Made by a program: the position numbers and the translations under genes. Under the pieces are notes generated by a model. That model searched no databases and had not been told where the DNA came from. It saw only the letters and a program-made list of their open reading frames with translations. DNA of 64,000 nt from positions 942,501-1,006,500 of the forward strand of contig NZ_CP042420.1 of assembly GCF_007954625.1 (NCBI RefSeq), read 5' to 3'. This document shows positions 43,019-54,711 of the stretch, in pieces. How positions within the stretch are numbered: the first letter of the stretch is position 1; each line of letters opens with the position of its first letter. Origin of the DNA: Leuconostoc lactis. Its GTDB lineage: Bacteria > Bacillota > Bacilli > Lactobacillales > Lactobacillaceae.

Positions 43019-44742
43019 CAAAAATAAAACAACTTTTACGGCGTGATCATTGGATCGTACCCTTCTTGAAAACACAAAAGAAAGGCTTGTTTTGGTCCAT
43101 TTTTTTGGCGTTCTTAACCACGTTTGCGGCTGGGGCGCTGATGTTTGTGTCGGGTTATTTGATTTCACGCGCAGCCCAGCGGCCAGATAACATTTTGCTG
43201 ATCTATGTACCGATTGTTTTGACGCGTGGTTTTGGTATTGTGCGCCCAGTCTTTCGTTATGCACAACGCCTTGTTTCGCATAATTGGGTGTTGAAATTTG
43301 TGTCAAAGTCGCGCCAACGTCTTTATGAAAGTGTGGCCAGTACTGCAAGTAGCATTCGCGGCCGATTGCAAACTGGTGAAATTCTAGGGTTGTTAGCGGG
43401 TGACTTAGATCAATTACAGAATCTGTATTTGCGCACAATTTTCCCACTTGGCGCCGGATTAATGTTATATTTGTTTGTCAACTTAGGGTTTGGCGTGGTG
43501 GACTGGCGCTTCATGATTTGGTGGTTGGTGATGTTAACGATTATTTTGGTTGTCATCCCGATTCTGAGTTTTTGGGCGAATCGTCAACGCATTCAACGCC
43601 AAAAGCAATTACAAGCGCAACTCTATACGGAAACAACAGATGCTGTGCTTGGTTTACAAGATTGGGTGTTGTCAGGCCGTCAAGCTGATTTGATGGCGCG
43701 TCAAGGGCGCACGATGGCGGCATTATCTGCAGCCAAGCATTGGGGGATGTCATTTGGTTGGTGGCGTGATTTTATCATCCAAATGCTGGTGTTAGTGTTA
43801 GCAATGAGTACTATTTTTTGGGCCGGCCATCAATTTGCGGGTCACACGATTGCGGTGAACTATATTGCGGCCTTTACGTTAGCGATTTTCCCATTAGTCG
43901 ATAGCTTTTTGGGTGTTAACCAAGGTGTGAGTGAGGCGCCTTTTTATGAAGACAGTCTTCAGCGGTTAAATGAATTGCCAGTACCAGAACCAACACCAGA
44001 AAACCCGATTCATGTGACTGATCCAACGATTGCGTTGCATGATGTAACCTTTCAATATGATCAGCAACGCATTATTGATCAGATGACCCTGACCATTAAA
44101 CCAGGCGAAAAAATCGCTTTGCTAGGGCGTTCAGGGTCAGGGAAAACAACGCTGTTGCGATTAATTACGGGGGATTTAACGCCGACAACTGGCCAGGTGA
44201 CCATTGGCGGACAGCCGGTACAAGCGCTGCGTCATCAATTGGCGCGGCTTGTTGCAGTGTTAGATCAGCAAGCCTACTTATTTGATACGACAATTTTGAA
44301 TAATGTGCGGATGGGCAATCCTGGGGCGACAGATGACCAGGTGAAAGAAGCCATTCGTAAGGCTGGTTTGCAGCCATTGATTGATCGTTTGCCTGACAAA
44401 TACGACACTCAAATGCAAGAAGCAGGGCAACGCTTTTCCGGTGGGGAGCAACAGCGGTTTGCCTTGGCACGGATCTTACTACAAGATGCACCAATTGTTA
44501 TTTTGGACGAACCAACTGTTAGTTTGGATCCAAGAACTGAACGCGCCGTGTTGGACCAAATTTTCAAAGTGTTACATGATCGCACGATTATTTGGGTAAC
44601 GCATCACTTGACGGGGATTGATCAAGTCGATCAAGTCTATTTCTTGGCAAATGGGCACTTTACGTTATCAGGCACCCCACAGCACTTACGGGAAACGTCC
44701 CAACACTTCAGACAATTATTAGCACTGGATACTTTTAACTAA
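43015..44742 (+). CDS. cydC: Thiol reductant ABC exporter subunit CydC
   Basis: 575 residues, same half-transporter layout as CydD: membrane domain (about 1-325) and ATPase with Walker A GRSGSGKTTLLRLI, signature FSGGEQQRFALARI and Walker B IVILDEPTVSLD. It forms the heterodimer with CydD. The GH73 gene downstream starts on the last base of its stop, which places a cell-wall hydrolase in the cyd transcript. Confidence 0.91.
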   Translation: MTKIKQLLRRDHWIVPFLKTQKKGLFWSIFLAFLTTFAAGALMFVSGYLISRAAQRPDNILLIYVPIVLTRGFGIVRPVFRYAQRLVSHNWVLKFVSKSRQRLYESVASTASSIRGRLQTGEILGLLAGDLDQLQNLYLRTIFPLGAGLMLYLFVNLGFGVVDWRFMIWWLVMLTIILVVIPILSFWANRQRIQRQKQLQAQLYTETTDAVLGLQDWVLSGRQADLMARQGRTMAALSAAKHWGMSFGWWRDFIIQMLVLVLAMSTIFWAGHQFAGHTIAVNYIAAFTLAIFPLVDSFLGVNQGVSEAPFYEDSLQRLNELPVPEPTPENPIHVTDPTIALHDVTFQYDQQRIIDQMTLTIKPGEKIALLGRSGSGKTTLLRLITGDLTPTTGQVTIGGQPVQALRHQLARLVAVLDQQAYLFDTTILNNVRMGNPGATDDQVKEAIRKAGLQPLIDRLPDKYDTQMQEAGQRFSGGEQQRFALARILLQDAPIVILDEPTVSLDPRTERAVLDQIFKVLHDRTIIWVTHHLTGIDQVDQVYFLANGHFTLSGTPQHLRETSQHFRQLLALDTFN

Positions 44743-45377
44743 TGGCAAAAAAAAGACAAAAACGCGGCAGAAAACGTTTATTGAAACTGGATTTATGGCT
44801 CTGGGTGAGCACGATTTTAATACTGGCAATTGTCGCTAGTTTTTGGTCACAAACAACGATTTTTAAACCAGCGCAACCAACCACTAAGCAGGACGACATT
44901 AAAGCACAACGTATCGCGTGGATTAATGAACTTGCCCCTTATGCGCGTCAAATGCAAGAACAATATGGCGTGATTGCTTCCATTAGCATCGCGCAAGCAA
45001 TTCTTGAGTCCAATTGGCATACGTCAGTCTTATCGACACAATATAATAACCTTTTTGGGATTAAGGCGCGTGCGGGGCAAAAAAGTGTGGTATTGCCGAC
45101 CCAAGAGTTTGAAAATGGGGAATGGAAAACCATTCAAGGCCGTTTTGCGGCCTATGATTCTTGGCAACAAAGTATGAAAGCGCACGCGGAACTGCTTTAT
45201 CATGGCACGAGTTGGAATGCTGCCCAATATCAACATGTCTTAGCCGCAAAGGATTATCAAGCTGCTGCCACTGCTTTGACACGCGATGGCTATGCTACGG
45301 ATCCAGCTTATGCGGAAAAACTCATTTCAATCATTCAAACTTGGCAATTATCACGATTTGATATCCCGCAAAAATAA
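44742..45377 (+). CDS. GH73-type endo-beta-N-acetylglucosaminidase/muramidase, membrane-anchored
   Basis: 211 residues. A basic N-terminus (KKRQKRGRKRLLK) and one hydrophobic segment (about 19-38) form an anchor or signal sequence without a clear cleavage site. The GH73 domain has ASISIAQAILESNWHTS with catalytic Glu89, NNLFGIKA, and the family's YDSWQQSMKAHAELL. It cleaves cell-wall glycan. No cell-wall-binding repeats are attached. TAATG overlap with cydC is unusual for its function. Confidence 0.87.
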   Translation: MAKKRQKRGRKRLLKLDLWLWVSTILILAIVASFWSQTTIFKPAQPTTKQDDIKAQRIAWINELAPYARQMQEQYGVIASISIAQAILESNWHTSVLSTQYNNLFGIKARAGQKSVVLPTQEFENGEWKTIQGRFAAYDSWQQSMKAHAELLYHGTSWNAAQYQHVLAAKDYQAAATALTRDGYATDPAYAEKLISIIQTWQLSRFDIPQK

Positions 45378-45401
45378 AACGAGCTTCGGCTCGTTTTTTT
45401 T
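45376..45401 (+). terminator. Terminator with UUCG tetraloop
   Basis: AAAACGAGC-TTCG-GCTCGTTTT with further T. Ends the cyd-GH73 unit. Confidence 0.93.
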
Positions 45402-45409
45402 GTGGTTGA

Positions 45410-45423
45410 CGAACTTCTGTTCG
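45410..45423. promoter_or_regulatory. SOS (LexA/DinR-type) box upstream of pcrA
   Basis: CGAACTTCTGTTCG has the two perfect CGAAC/GTTCG arms and 4-bp spacing of the Gram-positive LexA box. It lies between 19 and 32 bases before TATAAT (45437-45442, extended TGG), where a repressor would block the polymerase. Confidence 0.7.
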
Positions 45424-45433
45424 TGTGGAAATC

Positions 45434-45442
45434 TGGTATAAT
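45434..45442 (+). promoter_or_regulatory. Extended -10 promoter of pcrA
   Basis: TGG followed by TATAAT. The nearest TTGACG (45406-45411) is 25 bp away, too far for a normal -35. Confidence 0.65.
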
Positions 45443-45474
45443 AATAGGAGTTAATTTACACTTTAGGAGCACAC

Positions 45475-47721
45475 ATGTCAGTAGAAGAACTCATCAATGG
45501 AATGAACGACAAGCAGGCCGAAGCCGTCCAAACAACGCAAGGCCCACTTTTGATTATGGCAGGTGCCGGATCAGGAAAAACGCGCGTGTTAACGCACCGG
45601 ATTGCCCATTTGGTAAAAGATTTAAACGTAATGCCATGGCGTATTTTGGCCATTACCTTTACCAATAAGGCCGCTAAGGAAATGCGCGAACGAATTGGCG
45701 CGTTATTGTCTGAAGATGTGGCGCGCGACATTTGGGTGTCAACTTTCCATGCTTTGGCGGTGCGCATTTTACGTCGTGATGGTGAAAATATTGGCTTGTC
45801 CCGTAATTTTACGATTATTGACACCAGTGCACAGCGCACATTGATGAAGCGCGTCATTAATGACCTCAACTTGGATACGAATCAATACGAGCCACGCACC
45901 GTGCTTGGGATGATTTCCAACGCGAAAAATGACATGTTGCGGCCAAAGGACTATGCGCAACAAGCTGATAACGCGTTCCAAGAGACCGTGGCAGAAATTT
46001 ATGAGGCGTATCAAGCTGAATTGAAGCGTGCGCAAAGCGTGGACTTTGATGATTTGATTATGTTGACAATTGATTTGTTCCAGTCATCACCTGACGTCTT
46101 AGCACGTTATCAAAATCAATTTGACTATTTACATGTCGACGAGTATCAAGATACCAACGATGCGCAGTATACCATTGTCAATATGCTAGCGCAGCGCTCA
46201 CAAAATCTCGCCGTTGTTGGGGATGCCGATCAGTCAATTTATGGTTGGCGTGGCGCCAACATGAACAACATTTTGAACTTTGAGAAGGATTATCCTAACG
46301 CACAAACGATTTTGTTGGAACAAAACTACCGTTCGACGCAAAATATTTTGGATGCGGCCAATGCCGTGATCAACAATAATAATGAACGGCTGCCAAAAAA
46401 TCTCTGGACGCAAAATGGGCAGGGCGACAAAATTACGTATTATCGCGCGCAATCTGAACATGATGAAGCGAACTTTATTTTAGCTAATATTCAAAAAATG
46501 CGTGCCGAAAAGCAAATGGCGTACAGTGATTTTGCCGTTTTGTATCGGACCAATGCGCAATCGCGAAACGTCGAAGAAGCCTTGGTGAAGGCTAATATGC
46601 CTTATACGATGGTTGGTGGGCATAAGTTCTATGAACGTAAAGAAATTCTGGATATTATGGCTTACATGCAACTGGTAACCAATCCCAATGACAATGCAGC
46701 GTTTGAACGGATTGTTAATGAACCCAAGCGTGGCTTAGGCGCAACGTCGATCACACGGTTGCGTGAACTCGCCAATCGGTTGAATGTTTCATATATGACA
46801 GCGATCGAAAGCATTGAATTGGCTCCCGCGATTTCAACGAAGGCAACGTCAAAATTCCTTGAATTTGCTGAAATGATGCATGAATTACGCCAGCAAGCTG
46901 AGTTTTTGAACGTGACGGAACTCGCTGAAATTGTGATGACTCGGTCAGGTTATCGGCAAATGCTAGCGGAAAAAAATGATCCAGATAGCCAAGCACGTTT
47001 GGAAAACTTGGAAGAATTCTTGTCAGTGACTAAGGAGTTTGATGCTAAGTATCAACCGGATGATCCAGAAGCCATTGATCCGATGACGGACTTTCTGGGG
47101 ACTACTGCTTTAATGAGTGATTTGGATGACTTTGAAGAAGGTGACGGCGCTGTGACATTGATGACGTTACATGCAGCCAAAGGCTTGGAGTTCCCCGTTG
47201 TCTTTTTGGTGGGGATGGAAGAAGGCATCTTCCCCTTGTCACGCGCTTTGATGGCTGAAGATCAGCTTGAAGAAGAACGACGCTTGGCGTATGTTGGGAT
47301 TACCCGCGCCATGAAAAAGCTGTTCTTAACCAATGCTTTTTCACGCTTACTATATGGCCGAACACAATCTAATGAGGCTTCCCGCTTTATTAATGAAATT
47401 TCCCCCGCTTTACTTGAGACCGAATATGGTCAAAATACACGGGTAACACCGCGTCGTGATTTACCGTTTGATCGGAAAAACCAGCGTGCACAAGCGACAA
47501 CTTATCGTGCGACCCCAGTGACGAAAACAACCAGTGGCACGACTGGTGGCGATCAAATCACGTGGGCACCTGGGGATAAAGTTTCTCACAAAAAGTGGGG
47601 GATCGGGACAGTGGTTGCCGTTAGTGGTGATCGTTCGGATCAAGAACTTAAAGTGGCCTTCCCATCGGAAGGGGTGAAGCAGTTACTGGCAGCTTTTGCA
47701 CCGATTACAAAGGTTGACTAG
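45475..47721 (+). CDS. pcrA: ATP-dependent DNA helicase PcrA (UvrD/Rep family)
   Basis: 748 residues. Superfamily 1A motifs in order: Q motif GMNDKQAEAV, Walker A AGAGSGKT (29-36), Ia ITFTNKAAKEMRER, II VDEYQDTN, III VVGDADQSIYGWRGA, IV LEQNYRSTQ, V TLMTLHAAKGLEFPVVFLVGMEEG and VI EEERRLAYVGITRA. The C-terminal Tudor-like region binds RNA polymerase in Firmicutes PcrA. A 3'-5' helicase for repair and replication-transcription conflicts. ligA follows by 40 bases. Confidence 0.95.
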   Translation: MSVEELINGMNDKQAEAVQTTQGPLLIMAGAGSGKTRVLTHRIAHLVKDLNVMPWRILAITFTNKAAKEMRERIGALLSEDVARDIWVSTFHALAVRILRRDGENIGLSRNFTIIDTSAQRTLMKRVINDLNLDTNQYEPRTVLGMISNAKNDMLRPKDYAQQADNAFQETVAEIYEAYQAELKRAQSVDFDDLIMLTIDLFQSSPDVLARYQNQFDYLHVDEYQDTNDAQYTIVNMLAQRSQNLAVVGDADQSIYGWRGANMNNILNFEKDYPNAQTILLEQNYRSTQNILDAANAVINNNNERLPKNLWTQNGQGDKITYYRAQSEHDEANFILANIQKMRAEKQMAYSDFAVLYRTNAQSRNVEEALVKANMPYTMVGGHKFYERKEILDIMAYMQLVTNPNDNAAFERIVNEPKRGLGATSITRLRELANRLNVSYMTAIESIELAPAISTKATSKFLEFAEMMHELRQQAEFLNVTELAEIVMTRSGYRQMLAEKNDPDSQARLENLEEFLSVTKEFDAKYQPDDPEAIDPMTDFLGTTALMSDLDDFEEGDGAVTLMTLHAAKGLEFPVVFLVGMEEGIFPLSRALMAEDQLEEERRLAYVGITRAMKKLFLTNAFSRLLYGRTQSNEASRFINEISPALLETEYGQNTRVTPRRDLPFDRKNQRAQATTYRATPVTKTTSGTTGGDQITWAPGDKVSHKKWGIGTVVAVSGDRSDQELKVAFPSEGVKQLLAAFAPITKVD

Positions 47722-47752
47722 CCAAGTAAGTGCGACTTTAATATGAGATTAG

Positions 47753-50944
<3,192 letters not shown>

Positions 50945-50946
<2 letters not shown>

Positions 50947-50968
50947 GCATAGCGTGCTATGCTTTTTT
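50945..50968 (+). terminator. Terminator after camS
   Basis: AGCATAG/CTATGCT stem, CGTG loop, six T. Confidence 0.8.
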
Positions 50969-50984
50969 GTATATATACAAAAAA

Positions 50985-50993
50985 TGGTATAAT
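50985..50993 (+). promoter_or_regulatory. Extended -10 promoter of the xseA operon
   Basis: TGG plus TATAAT, ending 6 nt before the xseA ATG. No SD fits between, so a leaderless mRNA is predicted. The -35 is poor. Confidence 0.65.
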
Positions 50994-50999
50994 TAAACT

Positions 51000-52280
51000 A
51001 TGTCAGAATCGGAAAAATATTTAACAATTCGTGCCCTTACGGCCTATTTAAAAAGGAAGTTTGATGCCGATCCATACTTAGAAAAAGTCTATGTGACGGG
51101 GGAAATTTCGAACCTTGGTCGTCGTCGTGGTCGGCACTTATACTTTTCCATTAAGGATCCGGAAGGCCAAGCGGTTATTTCAGCGGCCATGTTTTCCTAC
51201 GCTAATCGGTTGAAATTTGTCCCAGAAGAGGGGATGAAAGTGAATGCTGTTGGTCGGATTCAAGTTTATGAGCCCAGCGGCACTTATTCAATTATTCTGG
51301 AACAGATGACCCCTGATGGAATCGGGGAATTATTTTTAGCGTATGAGCAGCTGAAGAAAAAATTAGCCGCTGAAGGATTATTTCAATTGCCAAAACGGCC
51401 GTTACCCGTTTTTCCAAAAAAAATTGCTGTGGTGACATCGCCCACTGGGGCAGTGATTGAAGATATTGCGCGCACCGTGCAACGGCGTTTTCCCATGGCG
51501 CAGGTGGTGTTGTTTCCTGCTCTTGTGCAAGGGGATAAAGCCGCTGCTTCTGTGGTCAAACAAATTAAGCGCATTGATGCTAGCGGAGACTATGACACGC
51601 TAATTGTGGGTCGTGGTGGTGGCGCCATTGAAGATTTGTGGGCCTTTAATGATGAAACGTTGGCGCGGACTATTGCCGCCGCTAAAATTCCGATCATTAG
51701 TTCTGTTGGTCACGAAACCGACAATACGTTGGCCGATTTGGTGGCTGACCATCGCGCCGCAACGCCGACAGCGGCTGCTGAATTAGCCACCCCCGTTACG
51801 CTGGCGCAATTGGTTGCGCGTTTGAACGAATTGCAGCTGCGTTTGACAGTTCGCATGAAGGCACTGATAACGAGTCGCCAGCAACGATTAGCACGCGTGG
51901 CCCAACGACCAATCTTTCAACAGCCAGATCGTTTGTATGTTGGCTATAATCAGCGTGTTGATCAGCTATCACAACGACTCAGCCAACAAATGCAGCAACG
52001 CCTTGTGGCGGCACAGCATCAATTAGACAATCTCACGCAACGCCAGCGTCAATTACGCCAAACATTATTACAAGCACCGCGGGAAAAAGTGCAATTACTG
52101 ACCGCAAAATTAGACTTGATGAGCCCGCTAAAAATCTTGACGCGCGGCTATGTTGTGCTCTCTAAAGCCGACCAAGTCGTCCGTCATGTCGACGAATTGC
52201 AACCAGAAGATAGGGTCACGGTACGTTTAGCTGATGGCCAAGCAACTGCAAAAATTATAGAAACGAGCCAGTTAAAATGA
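51000..52280 (+). CDS. xseA: Exodeoxyribonuclease VII large subunit
   Basis: 426 residues. The N-terminal OB-like domain is [25 protein letters not shown], the catalytic domain has [31 protein letters not shown] and [28 protein letters not shown], and a long coiled coil (about 275-365) follows. It degrades single-stranded DNA with XseB. The start is well fixed by family alignment and lacks an SD, with the -10 box 7 nt away. It overlaps xseB by 4 bases. Confidence 0.93.
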   Translation: MSESEKYLTIRALTAYLKRKFDADPYLEKVYVTGEISNLGRRRGRHLYFSIKDPEGQAVISAAMFSYANRLKFVPEEGMKVNAVGRIQVYEPSGTYSIILEQMTPDGIGELFLAYEQLKKKLAAEGLFQLPKRPLPVFPKKIAVVTSPTGAVIEDIARTVQRRFPMAQVVLFPALVQGDKAAASVVKQIKRIDASGDYDTLIVGRGGGAIEDLWAFNDETLARTIAAAKIPIISSVGHETDNTLADLVADHRAATPTAAAELATPVTLAQLVARLNELQLRLTVRMKALITSRQQRLARVAQRPIFQQPDRLYVGYNQRVDQLSQRLSQQMQQRLVAAQHQLDNLTQRQRQLRQTLLQAPREKVQLLTAKLDLMSPLKILTRGYVVLSKADQVVRHVDELQPEDRVTVRLADGQATAKIIETSQLK

Positions 52281-52501
52281 GTGAAAAAGTAACTTTTGAA
52301 GACAAGCTAGAACAATTGGAAGCGATTGTGAGCCAATTAGAACAAGGTGATCGGCCACTAGAAGGCGCGTTAGCTGATTTCCAGACTGGCGTTGGCTTGG
52401 TTAAAGAATTACAAGAGACGTTGAAAAATGCCGAATTAACGTTGGCAAAAGTTATGTCAGATGACGGTGAATTAAAGGATTTGGAATTAACAAATGACTA
52501 A
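52277..52501 (+). CDS. xseB: Exodeoxyribonuclease VII small subunit
   Basis: 74 residues. [47 protein letters not shown] is the helical XseB domain. Several small subunits wrap the coiled coil of XseA. ATGA overlap with xseA and 8-base overlap with ispA show tight coupling. Confidence 0.93.
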   Translation: MSEKVTFEDKLEQLEAIVSQLEQGDRPLEGALADFQTGVGLVKELQETLKNAELTLAKVMSDDGELKDLELTND

Positions 52502-53393
52502 ATTTGCAGAATTACGAGCGACTTATGGGCCGAAAATTGATGCACAATTAGCACAGGATTTAAAACAAATCACAACGGATGCCCAGTTTTCAGAGATGAT
52601 GGCTTATGCCGTTTTGAATGGCGGTAAGCGCTTACGGCCGTTATTAACGTTGGCTGTCATCACGAGTTTTCAACAAGCCATTACACCGCAAGCCCTTAAG
52701 TTGGCGACAGCAGTTGAATGGGTGCATTCTTATTCACTCGTGCATGATGATTTGCCAGCGATGGACAATGATTTGTTACGGCGCGGGCAACCAAGTGTCC
52801 ATGCGAAATTTGGGGAAGCCGCAGCGATTTTAGTTGGAGATGCCTTGTTAACGGGCGCTTTTGAAGTGGTCACAACGGCTAATGCCTTAGCACCAGCTGA
52901 GACCAAGATTCCCGACCAGACCATTGTGACAATTGTCCAGGATTTGGCACATTTTTCGGGTGCCGCTGGCATGGTGATTGGCCAAATGCATGATATGGCC
53001 AATCATGGCCAAAACTTACAGACAGAAACAGACTGGTTGTTGCAAGAAATTTATACCCCAAAAACGGCGGCTTTGATTCAATTCGCGGCTAAATTAGGGG
53101 CGCAATTAGCCACGCTTCATCAAACACAAGTACCAGAAGCGACGCAAGCCATGACGCAGTTTGGTTTGGATTTCGGCTTGGCTTTCCAAATTCAAGATGA
53201 TCTTGATGATTTGGAACAGGATGATACGGCAACCATTGGCGCCTTGCCACACTTGATTGGCGTGTCGGCAGCACGGACGCTGCGGGATCGTTACTTGCAA
53301 GATGCCAACGACCGTTTGACACAGTTAACAATGTTGGTGCCAGCGTTTGACCGAACACTATTGGATGATTTTTTGACTTTAATTGGAGATTAA
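52494..53393 (+). CDS. ispA: Geranyl/farnesyl diphosphate synthase
   Basis: 299 residues. The first Asp-rich motif is [13 protein letters not shown], the chain-length region precedes it (GGKRLRPLL), and the second Asp-rich motif is [13 protein letters not shown]. It condenses IPP with DMAPP/GPP to make FPP for undecaprenyl phosphate and quinones. The xseA-xseB-ispA-tlyA-argR-recN order is typical of Firmicutes. It is 2 bases ahead of tlyA. Confidence 0.93.
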   Translation: MTKFAELRATYGPKIDAQLAQDLKQITTDAQFSEMMAYAVLNGGKRLRPLLTLAVITSFQQAITPQALKLATAVEWVHSYSLVHDDLPAMDNDLLRRGQPSVHAKFGEAAAILVGDALLTGAFEVVTTANALAPAETKIPDQTIVTIVQDLAHFSGAAGMVIGQMHDMANHGQNLQTETDWLLQEIYTPKTAALIQFAAKLGAQLATLHQTQVPEATQAMTQFGLDFGLAFQIQDDLDDLEQDDTATIGALPHLIGVSAARTLRDRYLQDANDRLTQLTMLVPAFDRTLLDDFLTLIGD

Positions 53394-53395
53394 GT

Positions 53396-54238
53396 ATGGG
53401 TGCAGTAGATAAAGAGCGCGTAGATGTGTTACTCGTCCAGCAAGGGTTATTTAGTTCTCGCGAGCAGGCCAAGCGTGCGGTGATGGCTGGGCAAATCCTG
53501 GGTGAAAATGAAGAACGCCTGGACAAGGCAGGGGAAAAAATTCCCGTGACTACGGCGCTACACTTTAAGGGTGAGCGCTTGAAGTATGTCTCACGTGGCG
53601 GTCTTAAGTTAGAGAAAGCCCTCAATGATTTTGATATCACTGTGCAAGATAAAGTGGTACTCGATATTGGGTCATCAACGGGTGGTTTTACCGACGTCGC
53701 CCTACAAAATGGCGCTAAATTGGTCTATGCTTTAGATGTCGGGACCAATCAGTTGGCCTGGAAATTACGTTCAGATGATCGTGTGAAGGTGATGGAAAAT
53801 ACGAATTTCCGCTATTCACAATTACAAGATTTTAAGTTTGGGCAACCGGAATTTGCTACGATTGATGTGTCCTTTATTTCGTTAGGCTTAATTTTGCCGC
53901 CATTAGCCAACATCTTGCAAATGGGCGGGCATGTTGTGGCGTTGATTAAACCACAATTTGAAGCCGGACGAGAAAACGTCGGCAAAAACGGGATTATTAA
54001 AGATCCCAAGGTTCATCAACAAGTTTTGCAAAAAGTAACGCAAATGATGGTCAATGATGGGTTCTCCGTGACAGAGCTCACGTATTCACCAATCAAGGGT
54101 GGTCAAGGGAACATTGAATTTTTGGCCGTCTTAACCCGCGATGACAAGCCAAAAATTGCCGACAAAATCGACATTGATGCGTTGCTCACGCAAACTTATG
54201 CACAATTAAACCATACAGGAAGCAATGAGCATGAATAA
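53396..54238 (+). CDS. tlyA: TlyA-family rRNA (cytidine-2'-O)-methyltransferase
   Basis: 280 residues. An N-terminal S4 RNA-binding domain (ERVDVLLVQQGLFSSREQAKRAVMAGQI) is followed by a Rossmann methyltransferase/FtsJ-like fold with the SAM motif VVLDIGSSTGGFTDVALQNGA and IKPQFEAGRENVGKNGI. It is called a hemolysin-like protein in older annotations; rRNA methylation is the known role of mycobacterial TlyA. It overlaps argR by 8 bases. Confidence 0.9.
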   Translation: MGAVDKERVDVLLVQQGLFSSREQAKRAVMAGQILGENEERLDKAGEKIPVTTALHFKGERLKYVSRGGLKLEKALNDFDITVQDKVVLDIGSSTGGFTDVALQNGAKLVYALDVGTNQLAWKLRSDDRVKVMENTNFRYSQLQDFKFGQPEFATIDVSFISLGLILPPLANILQMGGHVVALIKPQFEAGRENVGKNGIIKDPKVHQQVLQKVTQMMVNDGFSVTELTYSPIKGGQGNIEFLAVLTRDDKPKIADKIDIDALLTQTYAQLNHTGSNEHE

Positions 54239-54686
54239 GAAGACGCGACAAAAAACGCTTCTGGCTTTGATTCAAACCCAACAAGTTGGGCGACAAGAAG
54301 ATATTGTGGCGCATTTTGAAACACTTGGGGAGACTGTCACCCAAGCAACGATTTCGCGTGACATTAACGAACTTGGCTTGATTAAAGTGCCAAACGCCCA
54401 TGGCGGGTTTCATTATCATTTGCCAAAACAAGATGATCGCCCACATTTGCAGCGGTTACGCCGTGTTTTGCAACAATCATTTTTGAGTCAACGGGCGCAA
54501 CGCGGCCAAATCTTTTTAAAAGTACAACCTGGTAGCGGTCAAATGGTTGCGAATTTGTTTGAACAAGTCAATTTCCCAGAAGTCTTTGGGACACTAAGTG
54601 ACGATAGTTCAGTCCTCGTATTATTGAAAGACGGCGTGACGGCCAACCAAATGACGAATATCATTCAAAAATTACTGGAAAAATAA
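54231..54686 (+). CDS. argR: Arginine repressor ArgR/AhrC
   Basis: 151 residues from the ATG at 54231, which is 8 bases after AGGAAG; another ATG at 54225 is too close to the SD. The winged-helix N-terminus has VGRQEDIVAHFETLGETVTQATISRDINELGLIKV. The C-terminal oligomerisation/arginine domain carries GSGQMVANLFEQ and GTLSDDSSVLVLLKDG (the usual GT(I/L)xGDDT region, here with Ser-Asp-Asp-Ser). It sits before recN as in many Firmicutes. No arg genes are in the window. Confidence 0.9.
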   Translation: MNKKTRQKTLLALIQTQQVGRQEDIVAHFETLGETVTQATISRDINELGLIKVPNAHGGFHYHLPKQDDRPHLQRLRRVLQQSFLSQRAQRGQIFLKVQPGSGQMVANLFEQVNFPEVFGTLSDDSSVLVLLKDGVTANQMTNIIQKLLEK

Positions 54687-54711
54687 CGAGAAAGATAGGT
54701 GCCTTGGCACG

